Of a stretch of DNA of 64,000 nucleotides, positions 48,289 through 57,960 are shown one piece after another. Position numbers and translations under genes: made by a program. The notes under the pieces are model-generated. The model ran no database searches and was not told where the DNA came from. It saw nothing but the letters and a program-made list of their open reading frames with translations. The stretch covers positions 68,206,453 to 68,270,452 of the forward strand of contig CM049311.1 of NCBI GenBank assembly GCA_026874595.1, written 5' to 3'. Each line of letters begins with the position of its first letter. The stretch's first letter is position 1. This stretch comes from Sipunculus nudus. Its lineage: Eukaryota > Annelida > Sipuncula > Golfingiida > Sipunculidae.

Positions 48289-51200
48289 TGTTGGTGTGCC
48301 GGTGAGTCATCCTCCCCACCCTGGAAGAAAAATTGATGCCACTGGGCAGAATTATACGATGCTTGACATGAAGAAGTTTACTTCAAACTTGTCAAGTTGT
48401 AGAACAGTATATTCATGAAGTTTACATCCATCCTTATCATTATAATATGTGTACCAGAATAATAAAGACACATGTGAAGAAAGCATGTATATTCAGTTTT
48501 TTGCAAACTGACAATATTGTTATTAATGTGAAAGAAATACGGTAACATATTTATTTATTGAATTCATCACCATGAAACCAATGTGAATTGGATTTTGGCT
48601 GACAGACTGTGACTGTCAAGCAGACAGATAGAAACACCATGCAGTCTTATCCAAGCTGTCCCTATGGACAACTATTAATAAATCAAATTTGAAAATCTGA
48701 CACAGGTTTGGCGAGTCATCACCCAGAAACATAAAAATTGTAGAGAGATCCACATTTATTTGATAGACTGTACAACAGACAGTTCAAAAGTAATCCCATC
48801 CAAGTTATTTCTATGGAGAATACAAATTAATGAAACTGGATAATATATACTGGTAGGTTAGTTAAAGACAAAGGCAGTGAGAAAACTGGAAGTGGGAGCA
48901 ACAGAGTGGAATGCAGGCGAGCAATCAAGATGCATGGCAGCAAGTCTGTGCACAATATGAATGATGTCTCATGTATTTAATTATTCCTGTATCATAACCA
49001 TGAAGGCTACTTTCTGACCTTGCATGTATTGCTTCACTTAGTCATGCTACATTGTTGGAACCTTCTCTATAATGTGTCATCAAATTAAGGTGCTTCAGCA
49101 AAATTCTCCGACTTTTGCCAAAACTTGGACAACTTTCTTTCATAACCAAATTTTACTAAATATTTTAGTACAATGTGTCCAACAGTTGGAATCATTATGC
49201 AAAAAGAACATTTTGGGCTTGGAAATGGAGAGTACACCCTCTAGACTAGCCCATAAGAATTGACTCTTTAATTGCATTTTGTTAATAACTCGCAAAAAAA
49301 GGGACCCATGGGTCACGGTGCTTAGTTGAAGTTGACCTCATAAGTAAAAATTAAAAATAATAACAAATTTATGGAAATAAAGTCTGAGAGGAAGAGGTAA
49401 TACTGGCCATGATAGGTTGCTATGATTGGTTTGTATTGATGAGTAAGAAATTGTTGCATATAATATTTTGTAATCTGTAGAGGTGTTTTCTAATGTTAAA
49501 AGTGAAGTATGTGAGCAGTTTGTAAACATACAATCTTTGATTAACTCTTAATAGTTCTGCAGTTTACACATTTGTTCAATAAGATCTTTTTTTCAGTTTT
49601 ATAAAATGTATACAGTTGCAATAGAACTAATGCCCCTTGTCCACAGTGTAAGTGCAAGGACTTGATTTTGTGGGGGGGGGGGGGGGGGGGGGGATGGTGG
49701 GAGTTGCAACATCTCTGCATATACATACTGAGACAGGAAATAATGAAAACATGTTTGCATTTAATCCTCATTTTTGATTATATCAAATTGTTTTCAAGTT
49801 TATTAATTAAATACATTTGCCATTAGATATAAATATATATATGAATATATTAGTTGCTTTCAAATTTCAGACCTAACAGCTTAATTCTATATACATACTA
49901 CATATGAAAGTTAATTGTTTAGTGATTATATGAAACAAGGGACCCATGGGTCATGGCGCTCAGCTGTTATATATGATAAAAAGTATGATTTGGGACGGAG
50001 GCACATGCTTGTTTTGTGTGGTAATAAATATAAGCTTTATTATGAGTTGTTGGTGGTTAGCTTATGTATGATTTCGATAGTATCTTTGGAGACAGGGAAG
50101 AGGATTGATTTCATTTATTTTATTAACAAATGGGTGCTATTGTCACACAGATTTTGACTTGGCCATATAACTTATAAGCAGCACATATAATAAAAGAGTT
50201 TAACTATTTATTAAAATTTAATAACAAATATTAAATAATAAGAAAATCATATGATTTTTTAAAAATAAAATATAACTGAAATGATTATTGAAATAATATT
50301 ATAGAATATATTCATGAATGCATTCATGAATACATTTTGAAAGTATCTGCATTGGTATTCAAATACTTTCATTTTTACCTGAATTCCCATTCTTATGCAA
50401 TACAATTTTTTAATGCAGTACATATTCATATGCGTATTCAAATACATTTGCAAAGCATTTGCACCATGTCTAGAATTTATTCAGTTTAGCCAAAAAATGA
50501 TGTTGAGAATCCAGAATATACAAAATTTAAAAATTTAAATAATGATCATAAGTACCTGGTTTTTTGGCTTTTATTTATGTTAAAAAAAATAAATGTAATA
50601 TATTCACTTTGGACTACTTTCACATCAATCCACACACTAGACACAGTAGCAATCTAGATTAATATTATCAACTGCATCTTTGTCTATCATTAATTTCCTT
50701 CATATATGATCCCTAATGATTAGTAATGAATAAAATGATTTATTTTTTATCATTAAAATTTCACTGAAAAATACCATAGGTGACTGCATGGTGTTATTTG
50801 GAATAACATTGACATTGACATTCTATCCATCCACACAAGATTCTTACATTATCAGTAACTGCAAGTTAATTTTCTGTTACTCATCAACTAACAAATTCCT
50901 TTTCTATAAATTTTTCTATAATTTGTTATAAACAAGGGACCTATGGGTCACGGCGCTCAGCTGTTATATATGATAAAAAAAAAATTTAGAAATGAGGCAC
51001 ATGCAGGTTTAGTGTGGCAATAAAATTAAGCTGTATTATGAGTTGTTGTTGTTTAGCTTATGTATGATTTTGATAATACCTTTGGAGACAGGGAAGAGGA
51101 TTGATTTCATTTATATTATTAACAAATGGAGTACTGTTGTCACACAGATTTTGACTTGGCCATATAACTTATAAGCAGAACATATAATATAAGAGTTTAA

Positions 51201-54200
51201 CTATTTATTAAAAAAATTACAAATATTGTCCCAAATATAATTTTTATTAAAAATAATAAAAGAATCGTATGATTTTTTAAAATGAAATATAACTGTAATT
51301 ATTATTAAAATAATATAAAGAATATATTCATGAATGCATTCATGTATACATTTTGAAAGTATTTGCACTGGTATTCATATACTTTCATTTTTACCTGAAT
51401 TCCCGTTCTTTATGCAAGAAATTTTATAATGGAGTACATATTCATATTCGTATTTAATTTTCAATTGCAAAGTATTTGCACCATGTCTGGTATTTATATA
51501 GTTTTCACCAAACAATGATGTTGAGAATCCAGAATATACAAAATTCAAACATTTAAATAATGATCATAAGTACCTGGTTTTATGGCTTTTATTTGTATTA
51601 AAAAAAATTAATGTAATATATTCATTTTGGACTAATTTCACATCAATGTACACATAAGACACAGTAGGAATCTAGATTAATATTATCAACTGCATCTTTG
51701 TCTATCATTAATTTCCTTCATATGATCCCTATTGATTAGAAATGAATAATATGATTTACTTTTTTATCATTAAAATTGAACTGAAAAATACTGCATGGTG
51801 TTATTTGGAATATGTGACATTCTATCAATCGATACAAGATTCTTATATCATCAGTAACTGCAAGTTAATTTCCTGTTATTATAAACTAACAAATCCTTTT
51901 CTATTTTTCTTTAATTTGTTATTAAAATCAATAAAAATTTATTAATTTATTGTTAATTGTTATGTTGTTGGTTAAAACTACTAGATGAGTTGGGTTGGAC
52001 ATCTGAATCAGCTGTGGCTGGCCATAAGCTGCCTGGCTGCCCCAGTGAATGCCTCACGTCAAGCATGCATAATTTGCTGAAAGTTCAACAAGGTCAACAT
52101 ACAGGTGACTCAAGAGGGGCTTGAGAGAGCCAAGGTCTGACATTGTCTCATAATAACATTAATAAAAGCTACAATTTTTGGCCAATTTCTTTCAGCTTTC
52201 TAAACTAAAAAGCTGAAATCCTTATGCGTGCAAGATATGAAAATTGTATCAACAGTGCTCACAGGAAACAAATGTGCCATGGTCAAAGTTGGGCAAAATT
52301 TAAGGTACTAATTTTATATTTATACTAATAACTTGTAAAATTTGAAAAATTCAGAACTAATTTTGGGTATTCAATTGAATCTTGATTAAATAATGTTACA
52401 TCCCTGACGAAAAATCTCTAGCTTAAGCAATCCCCTTGTAAAGGGAGTAAATATATTTCTTGATTTTTTACAAAGTGCATTATGTTTGGGCCCATAACTT
52501 AAAATAATTACGCAATACTGACATCATTTCTGGCATGTGCTTAAAGAATGTATAGAATAATATATATATTAGAGTCAGACCAGTGGTTTTGATATTAGGC
52601 AGTCTTGAAGTGTAACAATTGTTTTTAATGGAAAAATGAAGTTTTTCATTAATATCTCGAAGGTATTAAGTCCTAGTGACCAAATTCTTGGCATGGTAGG
52701 GGATTTTGGAGACATCTAATTGTATGCCAAATTTTAGGAACTGAGAGCTGAAGATAGGGAGCTGAGCTCTTGCAAACTGCATAACACAAGTTGATGTAAA
52801 CAATATGTTACATGGTGCTTGAAAACTTGAATAAAATCTACAGTTTTTGATCAAATGGTTTCAAATATTTTGGTGTTAACAGACAAAATGCTAACATAAA
52901 CATGCTGTGAAAATTAAATCCACAGTTCTTACAGGAAAAAAACGTGCCATGGTCAAAGTTGGGCAAAATTTAAGGTACCAATTTTTTTTGTTAATATTTC
53001 AACACATTTAAAAGATTTTGATCTAATTTTGGATATACAATTTAATTTTGATTAATTAAAGTGATATTACTGGAAAAAAGCCCATAGGTTTAACATGTTT
53101 TGTGTTAAGTGATCAAATATCTTTCCTGATTTTTTACAAAATGCATTATGTTTGGGCCCATAACTTTTTAAAAATTATATAATACAGACATAATTTCTGG
53201 CATGTACATAGGAACTATATAGGTGAATATTCATGGTAAATATGAGGAAAAACAGATGAGTAGTTTTGATATTAGGCAGTCCTGAAGTGTGAAAATAGAT
53301 TTCTAATAAAAAATTGAGGTTTTTCCTTAATATCTCAAAGGAACGAAGTCCTATTGACCCAGTTTTCGGCATGGTAGGAGATTTTGGGGACATCTAACTG
53401 TATGGCGAATTTCAGATTCGTAGGTCCAATGGTGTCGAAATGTGCCAGTCTTACGGACGGACAGACGGCACGACAGACGACGGACAATGGACCACGACTA
53501 TAGCTCAGATGACTTGTAGTCAGCGGAGCTAAAATTTGAATCATATTTTTGACATATTTAATGATTAACAGAGAGACGGACAGGCAGAGCTGATCACTCT
53601 GTCCCATTATGCCGCTAAGGCAAGAACATATTACTATTTTAATGTTTCCATTAGATCCTTATTCGGTGGCACGGTGGGGGGGGGGGGCCCGGGGGGGGGG
53701 GGGATGGGGGTTGGGAGGTTAAGGAGTAATAAACACCTCTGCATATTCATAGAGGATATGAAGTTTAATTCAACAGTGCTTACAGGAAAATAATTCATAC
53801 TTATTAAATATTCAAATATAGACAGAAAGATGAACAAACAGAACTGAACACTTTATCCCATTTTTCCCATATGGCTGAGTTGAACCCCTGAAACTGCATT
53901 ATCATTTATTGCTTATTTTGTCAGATAACATCATATTGAGCACACAGATGCATTTATCTTTTTACATAGAATATTTTTATTAATAAATATGCAAAACATT
54001 AAATATCTGAAAATGTTAAACTGCACCTTTATTTATACATAATTTGGCTCATACTGATGGGTTTAATTATATTTTATTTGTAAAACTGTTTGAAAGGTAA
54101 TTTCTTTAAAAATGCTACATTACCACAACTTGGCATCTTCTGAATTACTCCTTGAACAGTTCAAACAACAACATTGATTGTAATACACTTTGTGTGTGTT

Positions 54201-54378
54201 TGGGAAGGAGAGCTTTAAAATAAATAATACAGAAATACAGTTCAAACAATAACAATTATTGTAATACTCTGTTTGTATGTGGGGGGGGGGGGGGGGCAGG
54301 AGTGACTTGAGAATAACTGTACACCTATTACAATAGGGGTGCTCTCCCAGTGATGCATTACAAATAGGGTAAGCAGGC

Positions 54379-54476
<98 letters not shown>

Positions 54477-56679
54477 ATATACAGTGGAACCTCTCATTAT
54501 GGACACCTCTGTTTTAAGGGCATGCACCTCCTATTTAAGGCAACTTGTGAGCAATCCCTTGAATGTAGGTCCCAAATTCTATTTATAACTTCCCTGCTAA
54601 GGACACCTCTCTATTGTGGCTAAAACATCCATTCTGGTCAGTGTATCCAAATTTGGAGGTTCTACTGTATATATATATATATATATTTAATAATAATAAT
54701 AATATTATATATATATAACAAATTTGACCGCTGTGAAGAACAAGTATCACAACTGTATGTGAAACCATATGAGACCATGAGTGTAATCATAAAATAAAGT
54801 TAACCAGGGACCCATAGGTCTTGAAGCTCAAGCAGAATTTGTCTGTTAGGATATGTTTTTGAGCCTTTTTCAAAATCTTGGTCCTGTGATAAAGTTCAAG
54901 GCCAATCTGTCTACCTAAACTGAAGTTATTATCCATTAACTTAATTTTTGAATGGATGGGCCCTGTATCCTTGACCTTTGACCCCAAAATCTAACAGAAT
55001 CTTTCCCTATTGGCAGGTGCACCTGCACCACATGTGGAAGATGGAAGATTTGAGATGAAAAGTTTAGCTTATAAATGCATCCTTTTTAAAGAAGTTGCTC
55101 CTGTGACCTTTACCTTTGATCTCATAATCCTAAATCTATAGAGTTCTTACTTTAGTTGTAGGCCATAGATAATTCAAGTTTGAAACCAATATTTAAATCC
55201 AACTCGGAGTTATATCATCTGGAAACAAATATCTAAACAGTTGGCCCCTGTGACCTTTGACCTTTAACCTTGTGACCCAAATTTCACTGAGCTAAATATT
55301 GAAAGTATGTTAATATATACTTGTGTGTGCATCTCACAGAAAGTAAGCATTAGCTTACGTGCTCTGTCCTTACACCTTGCTTCCCTCCACTGTCGGAGAG
55401 CCCTAGCAAAAGGTTTTTATAAACTGGGGGTATTCCAGTGGACAATAAAACTAGAATGTCTCCTAGTACAGGATTTAAGTTCTCCAGTTTTTGTGAAGAT
55501 ACCTAGGCTGCATAATTTCCAGTTAAGCAAAACATGTACAACAGGAGGGCCTATGCCACTGAAGTGTCCTGAGCATATCAGGCAGAAAGCTGGAGGGGGC
55601 ATGGAAGTTAGAGGCTGCAGTGCAAAATTATTTACTGTAAATTAATGTCACAAATAGTAGAAGTTTATTAATTTTAAAAATATATGTATTTATCTTACTA
55701 GGTTATCCCTTAATTTGATTAAAAAAAATTCTGAGGGTAAATTTGGCAGAACTATAGAAACCGGGCTGCAGCCTACCGCCGGTACCTTATACACAACAGG
55801 TGTCGCATAATAAATTGTTTCCTGAAAAAAGGCAGATAAATATTATTTTCCTGAGAATTCCCAATTTAATTTTGCTAATAACTGGAGTTTATTATATTAG
55901 AGGAGGAGGGGTCCAGTGAACCTGGGTTCCCCGTCTGAACTGGGGTGTGGGGGTGGAGCCCCCACTGTAAGCTTAATTCTCCTGTTCAAATAGTAAATGG
56001 TTTCCCATTTTCGTGATAGATGGCACTTCAATCGCAGATATAAATGAACAAAACTCGCTCCTTCTGGTATCTCGTCTTCACAGCTCACTTAGTAGTGTGT
56101 TGGGCTCCTAGTCTAGAGATTGTAGGTTTGATTCCCGATTCAGGCAACTTCTGATGTTTAGTTGTTGTTTATGTTAGAAGAGTTGATGTAAGTGTAGGGA
56201 CATCTACAGGGAAAAGTAGGAGTTAAATAGGGAATGAGAGGAGACAGTTTTATTTATATTTTCATGTTACTCAATAGAAGCGAAGCCCACATTCTATAGT
56301 GGCTCGGTAAATTTATGTATTCTCCGCCATTTATCGATTAAATAAAACAGTTAGCACATACATGTCGCCAGACAGCGCTGTTTACTGTTCATGCATGACT
56401 AATCGCGTTTTACTTAAGTGTGATCCCGAGGTGAAGAGTTCAAGTCTGCGCCCGCTCCACTCACGTGCAACAAGGGCAAACTCGTAGTCGTAGTGTCATG
56501 TAATACATTGGTACAGTTTAATTTTAAGGGGTTTTCAGAGATAAACTTTTGACTGAATTTCATTAGACATATATTTTTAAGGTAAAACCTGCCAATCTAC
56601 TGAGAACCTCTACCTGGAACTCTCCAAAATCATCGCATGCGATGTTTGGGGCACATGTGTCACCGGCTTTCTCCGCCAT
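37617..56679 (-). CDS. MIX23: MIX23 (CCDC58), five-exon gene
   Basis: Small soluble protein of the mitochondrial intermembrane space. The yeast namesake helps protein import under stress; the animal relative is listed as CCDC58. Joining 56679-56614, 47761-47636, 46798-46652, 43880-43821 and 37673-37617 gives 151 codons and a TGA, with GT/AG at every junction and all introns phase 0. Diagnostic blocks in order: CDDFGEFQ (15-22), [20 protein letters not shown] (29-48), an [15 protein letters not shown] helix (67-83), LRKEQTK (107-113), [11 protein letters not shown] (117-127) and FYERCR...YKPP (135-146). Human MIX23 is close to this length. Cysteines are at 9, 15, 58, 79 and 139. There is no signal peptide or membrane segment, and much of the middle is charged helix. 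The start is the ATG at 56679 in ATC-ATG-GCG, ahead of all conserved blocks. Introns of 8852, 837, 2771 and 6147 bases are full of repeats. Confidence 0.95.
38040..40969 (+). mobile_element. satellite-core element with expanded array, in MIX23 intron 4
   Basis: Same ends as 20982-21887: AACTAGAATATGGGTAGTC at the left and CATAGTATCC...GGGGGATACAAT at the right. The core is expanded to nine 273-282-base units; the marker ATGTCTGCAG (ATGTCTGCTG in the last unit) falls at 38165, 38443, 38725, 39001, 39283, 39556, 39835, 40111 and 40387. Each unit is two related halves of about 138 bases, each with a GGTGGCGCCACC-like palindrome and ATGCAAAATTT. Units at 38443-39000 and 39001-39558 form a nearly identical 558-base pair. 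The GGTCAGAGGTCAA and GC-rich blocks close the element. Open frames repeated at 558-base steps are satellite by-products. Confidence 0.93.
40970..41339 (+). repeat. diverged GGTGGCGCCACC repeat, about 125-bp units
   Basis: Three units with GTAGCTGGCACCACCAG, GTAGGTGGCGCCACCAG and GTAGGTGGCACCACCTG at about 40973, 41095 and 41218, followed by CATGCCCAAT-like words. Related to, but clearly older than, the adjacent array. Confidence 0.75.
41340..43247 (+). mobile_element. relative of the 14.2-kb foldback element, in MIX23 intron 4
   Basis: 41390-41640 is the inverted counterpart of 15360-15740 (GTGAACTCTTGACCT, GGCAGTCTGCCAAAGC, CTATAAATAG). The right part matches the right arm of the other copy: GTTCAACCTTCTGTAACTCGG, GAAATATTGGACAATTTGGC, GATGCTAGCTCCTGCC and the end GCTCACAGGTTTGCTAAAAA. 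Between lie tandem diverged units starting with a GTTCAGCTTCCCGTAACTC block at about 42208, 42389, 42568 and 42885. I could not see a matching left inverted arm. Confidence 0.78.
43248..43820. other. MIX23 intron 4, 5' part
   Basis: AT-rich intron sequence next to exon 4, with no recognisable repeat. Confidence 0.5.
43821..43880 (-). CDS. MIX23: MIX23 exon 4 (residues 114-133)
   Basis: Acceptor TTTTCTTTACAG, 20 codons [20 protein letters not shown], donor GTAAAT. Confidence 0.93.
43881..45214 (-). repeat. GGTCAAGGTCAC-type repeat in MIX23 intron 3
   Basis: From about 44200 it holds diverged units with GACCTTGACCTTGAA-like words, the clearest at 44700-45140 with a period near 125. TTTGTTTCAACCAAG, CCATAACTTGTGAAG and GACCTTGATCTTCAAGGT recur. 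It is the inverse of the 4563-4935 type. 43881-44190 shows nothing definite. Confidence 0.7.
45215..46300 (+). mobile_element. satellite-core element, diverged copy in MIX23 intron 3
   Basis: Array units with GGTGGCGCCACATGCC at about 45454 and GGTGGCGCCACCTGCC at 45724, plus ATGTCTGCAG at 45428, 45699 and 45973 (period about 272), then the GGTCGGAGGTCAA block, a GCAGCAGCAGCAG/GCGGCGG tract and a decayed end, CATAGTATCCACAAAACTTTGG. The left end is missing. Confidence 0.85.
46301..46651. other. MIX23 intron 3, next to exon 3
   Basis: AT-rich intron with no repeat recognised. Confidence 0.5.
46652..46798 (-). CDS. MIX23: MIX23 exon 3 (residues 65-113)
   Basis: Acceptor ATCTTTCAG, 49 codons from MDAAHRQRE to LRKEQTK, donor GTAAGT (strong). 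Predicted charged helix throughout. Confidence 0.95.
46799..47635. other. MIX23 intron 2
   Basis: Shortest intron, 837 bases, and the only one in which I see no transposable element. A short TA/TC run lies near 47383-47400. Confidence 0.7.
47636..47761 (-). CDS. MIX23: MIX23 exon 2 (residues 23-64)
   Basis: Acceptor TTTATTGTAG, then [12 protein letters not shown] and onward to TCKKLHEE, and donor GTTGTA (weak consensus). This is the best conserved part of the protein. The frame runs on into intron 2 for 14 codons before a stop, so an unspliced open frame is seen here. Confidence 0.95.
47762..49933. repeat. MIX23 intron 1, 3' part: MITE, microsatellite, G22
   Basis: A MITE spans about 47930-48346, with inverted ends AGGCATCAATATAGGGGG and CCCACCCTGG...ATTGATGCCACT. 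It encloses G/C runs and (TA)n at 48207-48285. ACCCATGGGTCACGG at about 49303 is a decayed end of the family at 30005. G22 lies at 49672-49693 beside GATGGTGGGAGTTGCAACA. The Tyr-Ile frames over the TA run are artefacts. Confidence 0.7.
49934..51922 (+). repeat. tandem duplication of a 997-bp repeat
   Basis: Two consecutive copies, 49934-50930 and 50931-51922. Each starts with AACAAGGGACCYATGGGTC and GGCGCTCAGCTGTTATATA and is colinear throughout: CAGGGAAGAGGATTGATTTC, TTTTGACTTGGCCATATAAC, TATTCATGAATGCATTCATG and CTATCATTAATTTCCTTCAT. The differences are small indels and substitutions. No product is evident. Confidence 0.93.
51923..52144. other. MIX23 intron 1, unassigned
   Basis: Short unique-looking stretch between two repeats. 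Confidence 0.4.
52145..53535 (+). repeat. dimeric 646-bp repeat, copy 2
   Basis: Same two-unit structure and orientation as 31860-33220. The second half is very close: GGACATCTAACTGTATG, CGAATTTCAGATTCGTAGGT, GTGCCAGTCTTACGGACGG and the end AGCGGAGCTAAAA are shared. The two copies are 20 kb apart. Confidence 0.88.
53536..54381. repeat. MIX23 intron 1, G-run repeat relatives
   Basis: 53640-53850 is the inverted relative of 5985-6260, with G12 at 53676-53687 and G13 at 53691-53703. G16 lies at 54281-54296. Each G run is followed by a short purine-rich block. No gene. Confidence 0.65.
54382..54481. repeat. (TA)n microsatellite
   Basis: About 100 bases of TA with one TTTA interruption, ending directly at the next MITE. 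Confidence 0.97.
54482..54667. mobile_element. Tigger/pogo-type MITE, 186 bp
   Basis: The ends CAGTGGAACCTC (54482) and GAGGTTCTACTG (to 54667) are inverted and flanked by TA within the TA run. CAGTRGAACCTC is the classic Tigger/pogo terminus. Interior GGACACCTCT blocks recur. The termini differ from those of the 20.8-kb pogo-like element, so it belongs to another family. Confidence 0.85.
54668..55737. repeat. MIX23 intron 1: TA/AAT runs and GGTCAAGGTCAC-type repeat
   Basis: Short (TA)n and (AAT)n runs to 54718. 54787-55290 is an inverse relative of 12370-13290: ACCCATAGGTC near 54811, then units with TGACCTTTGACC and TTGACCCCAAAATC words. 55300-55737 holds a 112-codon plus frame (55307-55645) with no recognisable domain. 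Confidence 0.65.
55738..56290 (+). repeat. interspersed repeat split by a 429-bp insertion with a tRNA-like part
   Basis: 55742-55807 (AACTATAGAAACCGGGCTGC, CCTACCGCCGGTACC) and 56237-56290 (GAGGAGACAGTTTTATTTAT) match 63900-64000, where they are continuous. The 55808-56236 segment is therefore an insertion. It contains a tRNA-like stretch at 56081-56152 with box A AGCTCACTTAGTAGTGTG and box B GGTTTGATTCCCG, so a SINE is probably part of it. Confidence 0.75.
56614..56679 (-). CDS. MIX23: MIX23 exon 1 (residues 1-22)
   Basis: Begins MAEKAGDTC and ends DDFGEFQ|, followed by donor GTAGAG. The donor is not the best consensus but the join to exon 2 is in frame and matches the family at this point. 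Confidence 0.92.
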
Positions 56680-56814
56680 GATTGTTTATGATAGTTACAT
56701 GTTATTCAAACATTTCGTGTCTTTTAAAAACATATTATCTAATCGAATATACGCCATAAATTGTATTGGTTCTCTGGTGATAATAATAATAATAATAATA
56801 TATATATATATAAA

Positions 56815-56870
<56 letters not shown>

Positions 56871-57960
56871 TATTCCATAACCTTTAAACTCAGATATTAA
56901 TATTTTCAAACTGGATCGATAAAGCTGTTATTAAAGAAAATAAAACGTGTTACAATAAAATATCAGCACTCTATTTCCTGATTAAATTACATTTCATTTT
57001 ATAAATTACAATTGATTTAAATATAAAAATGCATTTTAATAAAAAAAGAAATTAGAAAAAAATAACATATTTTGCCAATATTTAAACAACTTGCATGAAT
57101 AACTCAAAATAACTTAAACATTAAGTGCTTTTAATAAAATGTTAAACCTTTTTTTTAAATGAATATCTTTTTTTTTTATTTCTTTGACGATTCCTTGAAA
57201 TTGTATTTAAATGCCTCTATATTATGACCAACCTAGCAAAAACCATAGTAGCAAACAGATTGGTCTCACCCATACACTACGTAGCAATTTAATGAGCGGG
57301 GATCTGTCTACTACAAATTTTCGGTACAGACTAAAACACGGATGTCCGATGCCAAGCTGGACGTCATTCTCTCATGCCTTGTTGGTATCAGAGCCATTAA
57401 TTGCCACACAAATTGGGCTGGCTTGGACGAAAAGACGGCTTACTTTAGTAGTGTAATCCGAGTTTCGTGGCTCGACTCGGCTTTCAAAATGTCGGCTGGA
57501 TTAAACTGACCTGAAAGCCGATTCTTTTGACGAAGTTCCCGTTTTCGTTTTATTTAATCAAGTTATCTATATAACGCCTATATTGCATTCATTCTACATT
57601 TAACTAGTTTGTGATTAAATCTCGAGTATAATTTATCCAGATGGTTTCATAAACCAACACTTTCATAATTACACAATCACATTGTGATTTCTTTTTTTTA
57701 CAAATGTTGTTCTTCATTAAAGCGCCTTGAAATATCACACCTGTATAACAGCTTTACAGAACGACAAAACTAACTTTGTATCAGTCTGTCCATGTTTCAG
57801 GCATTTTTAATTTAAAGTTTTATCTTTTTATTATATGTTTTCAAGCTAAACTGAGCTGCACAAAGTCGACTTAATGAACTATCGGCGGCCCCTCCTGTTA
57901 AACTCGGCTCGGGTTGATCTTAACTCGGCTGGCGGCGGCGCAAAATGGCGCCGGCGCAGG
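56680..57960. other. MIX23 5' flank
   Basis: No TATA box or initiator I can support. (AAT)n and (TA)n lie at 56780-56865. A CG-rich block near 57885-57965 (GGCGGCGGCGCAAAATGGCG) stands out in AT-rich sequence and could be a promoter or a repeat end. The 81-codon frame at 57211-57456 shows no domain. Confidence 0.45.

Noticed and set aside
48119-48418. Tyr-Ile repeat frames on both strands
   Set aside because: Translation of the (TA)n microsatellite.
55307-55645. 112-codon plus-strand frame
   Set aside because: No recognisable domain or splice signals; lies within an intron beside repeats.
55897-56088. Minus frame starting MSCEDE, considered as MIX23 exon 1
   Set aside because: It lacks the DDFGEFQ block and a usable donor, and lies in an inserted segment; 56614-56679 fits fully.
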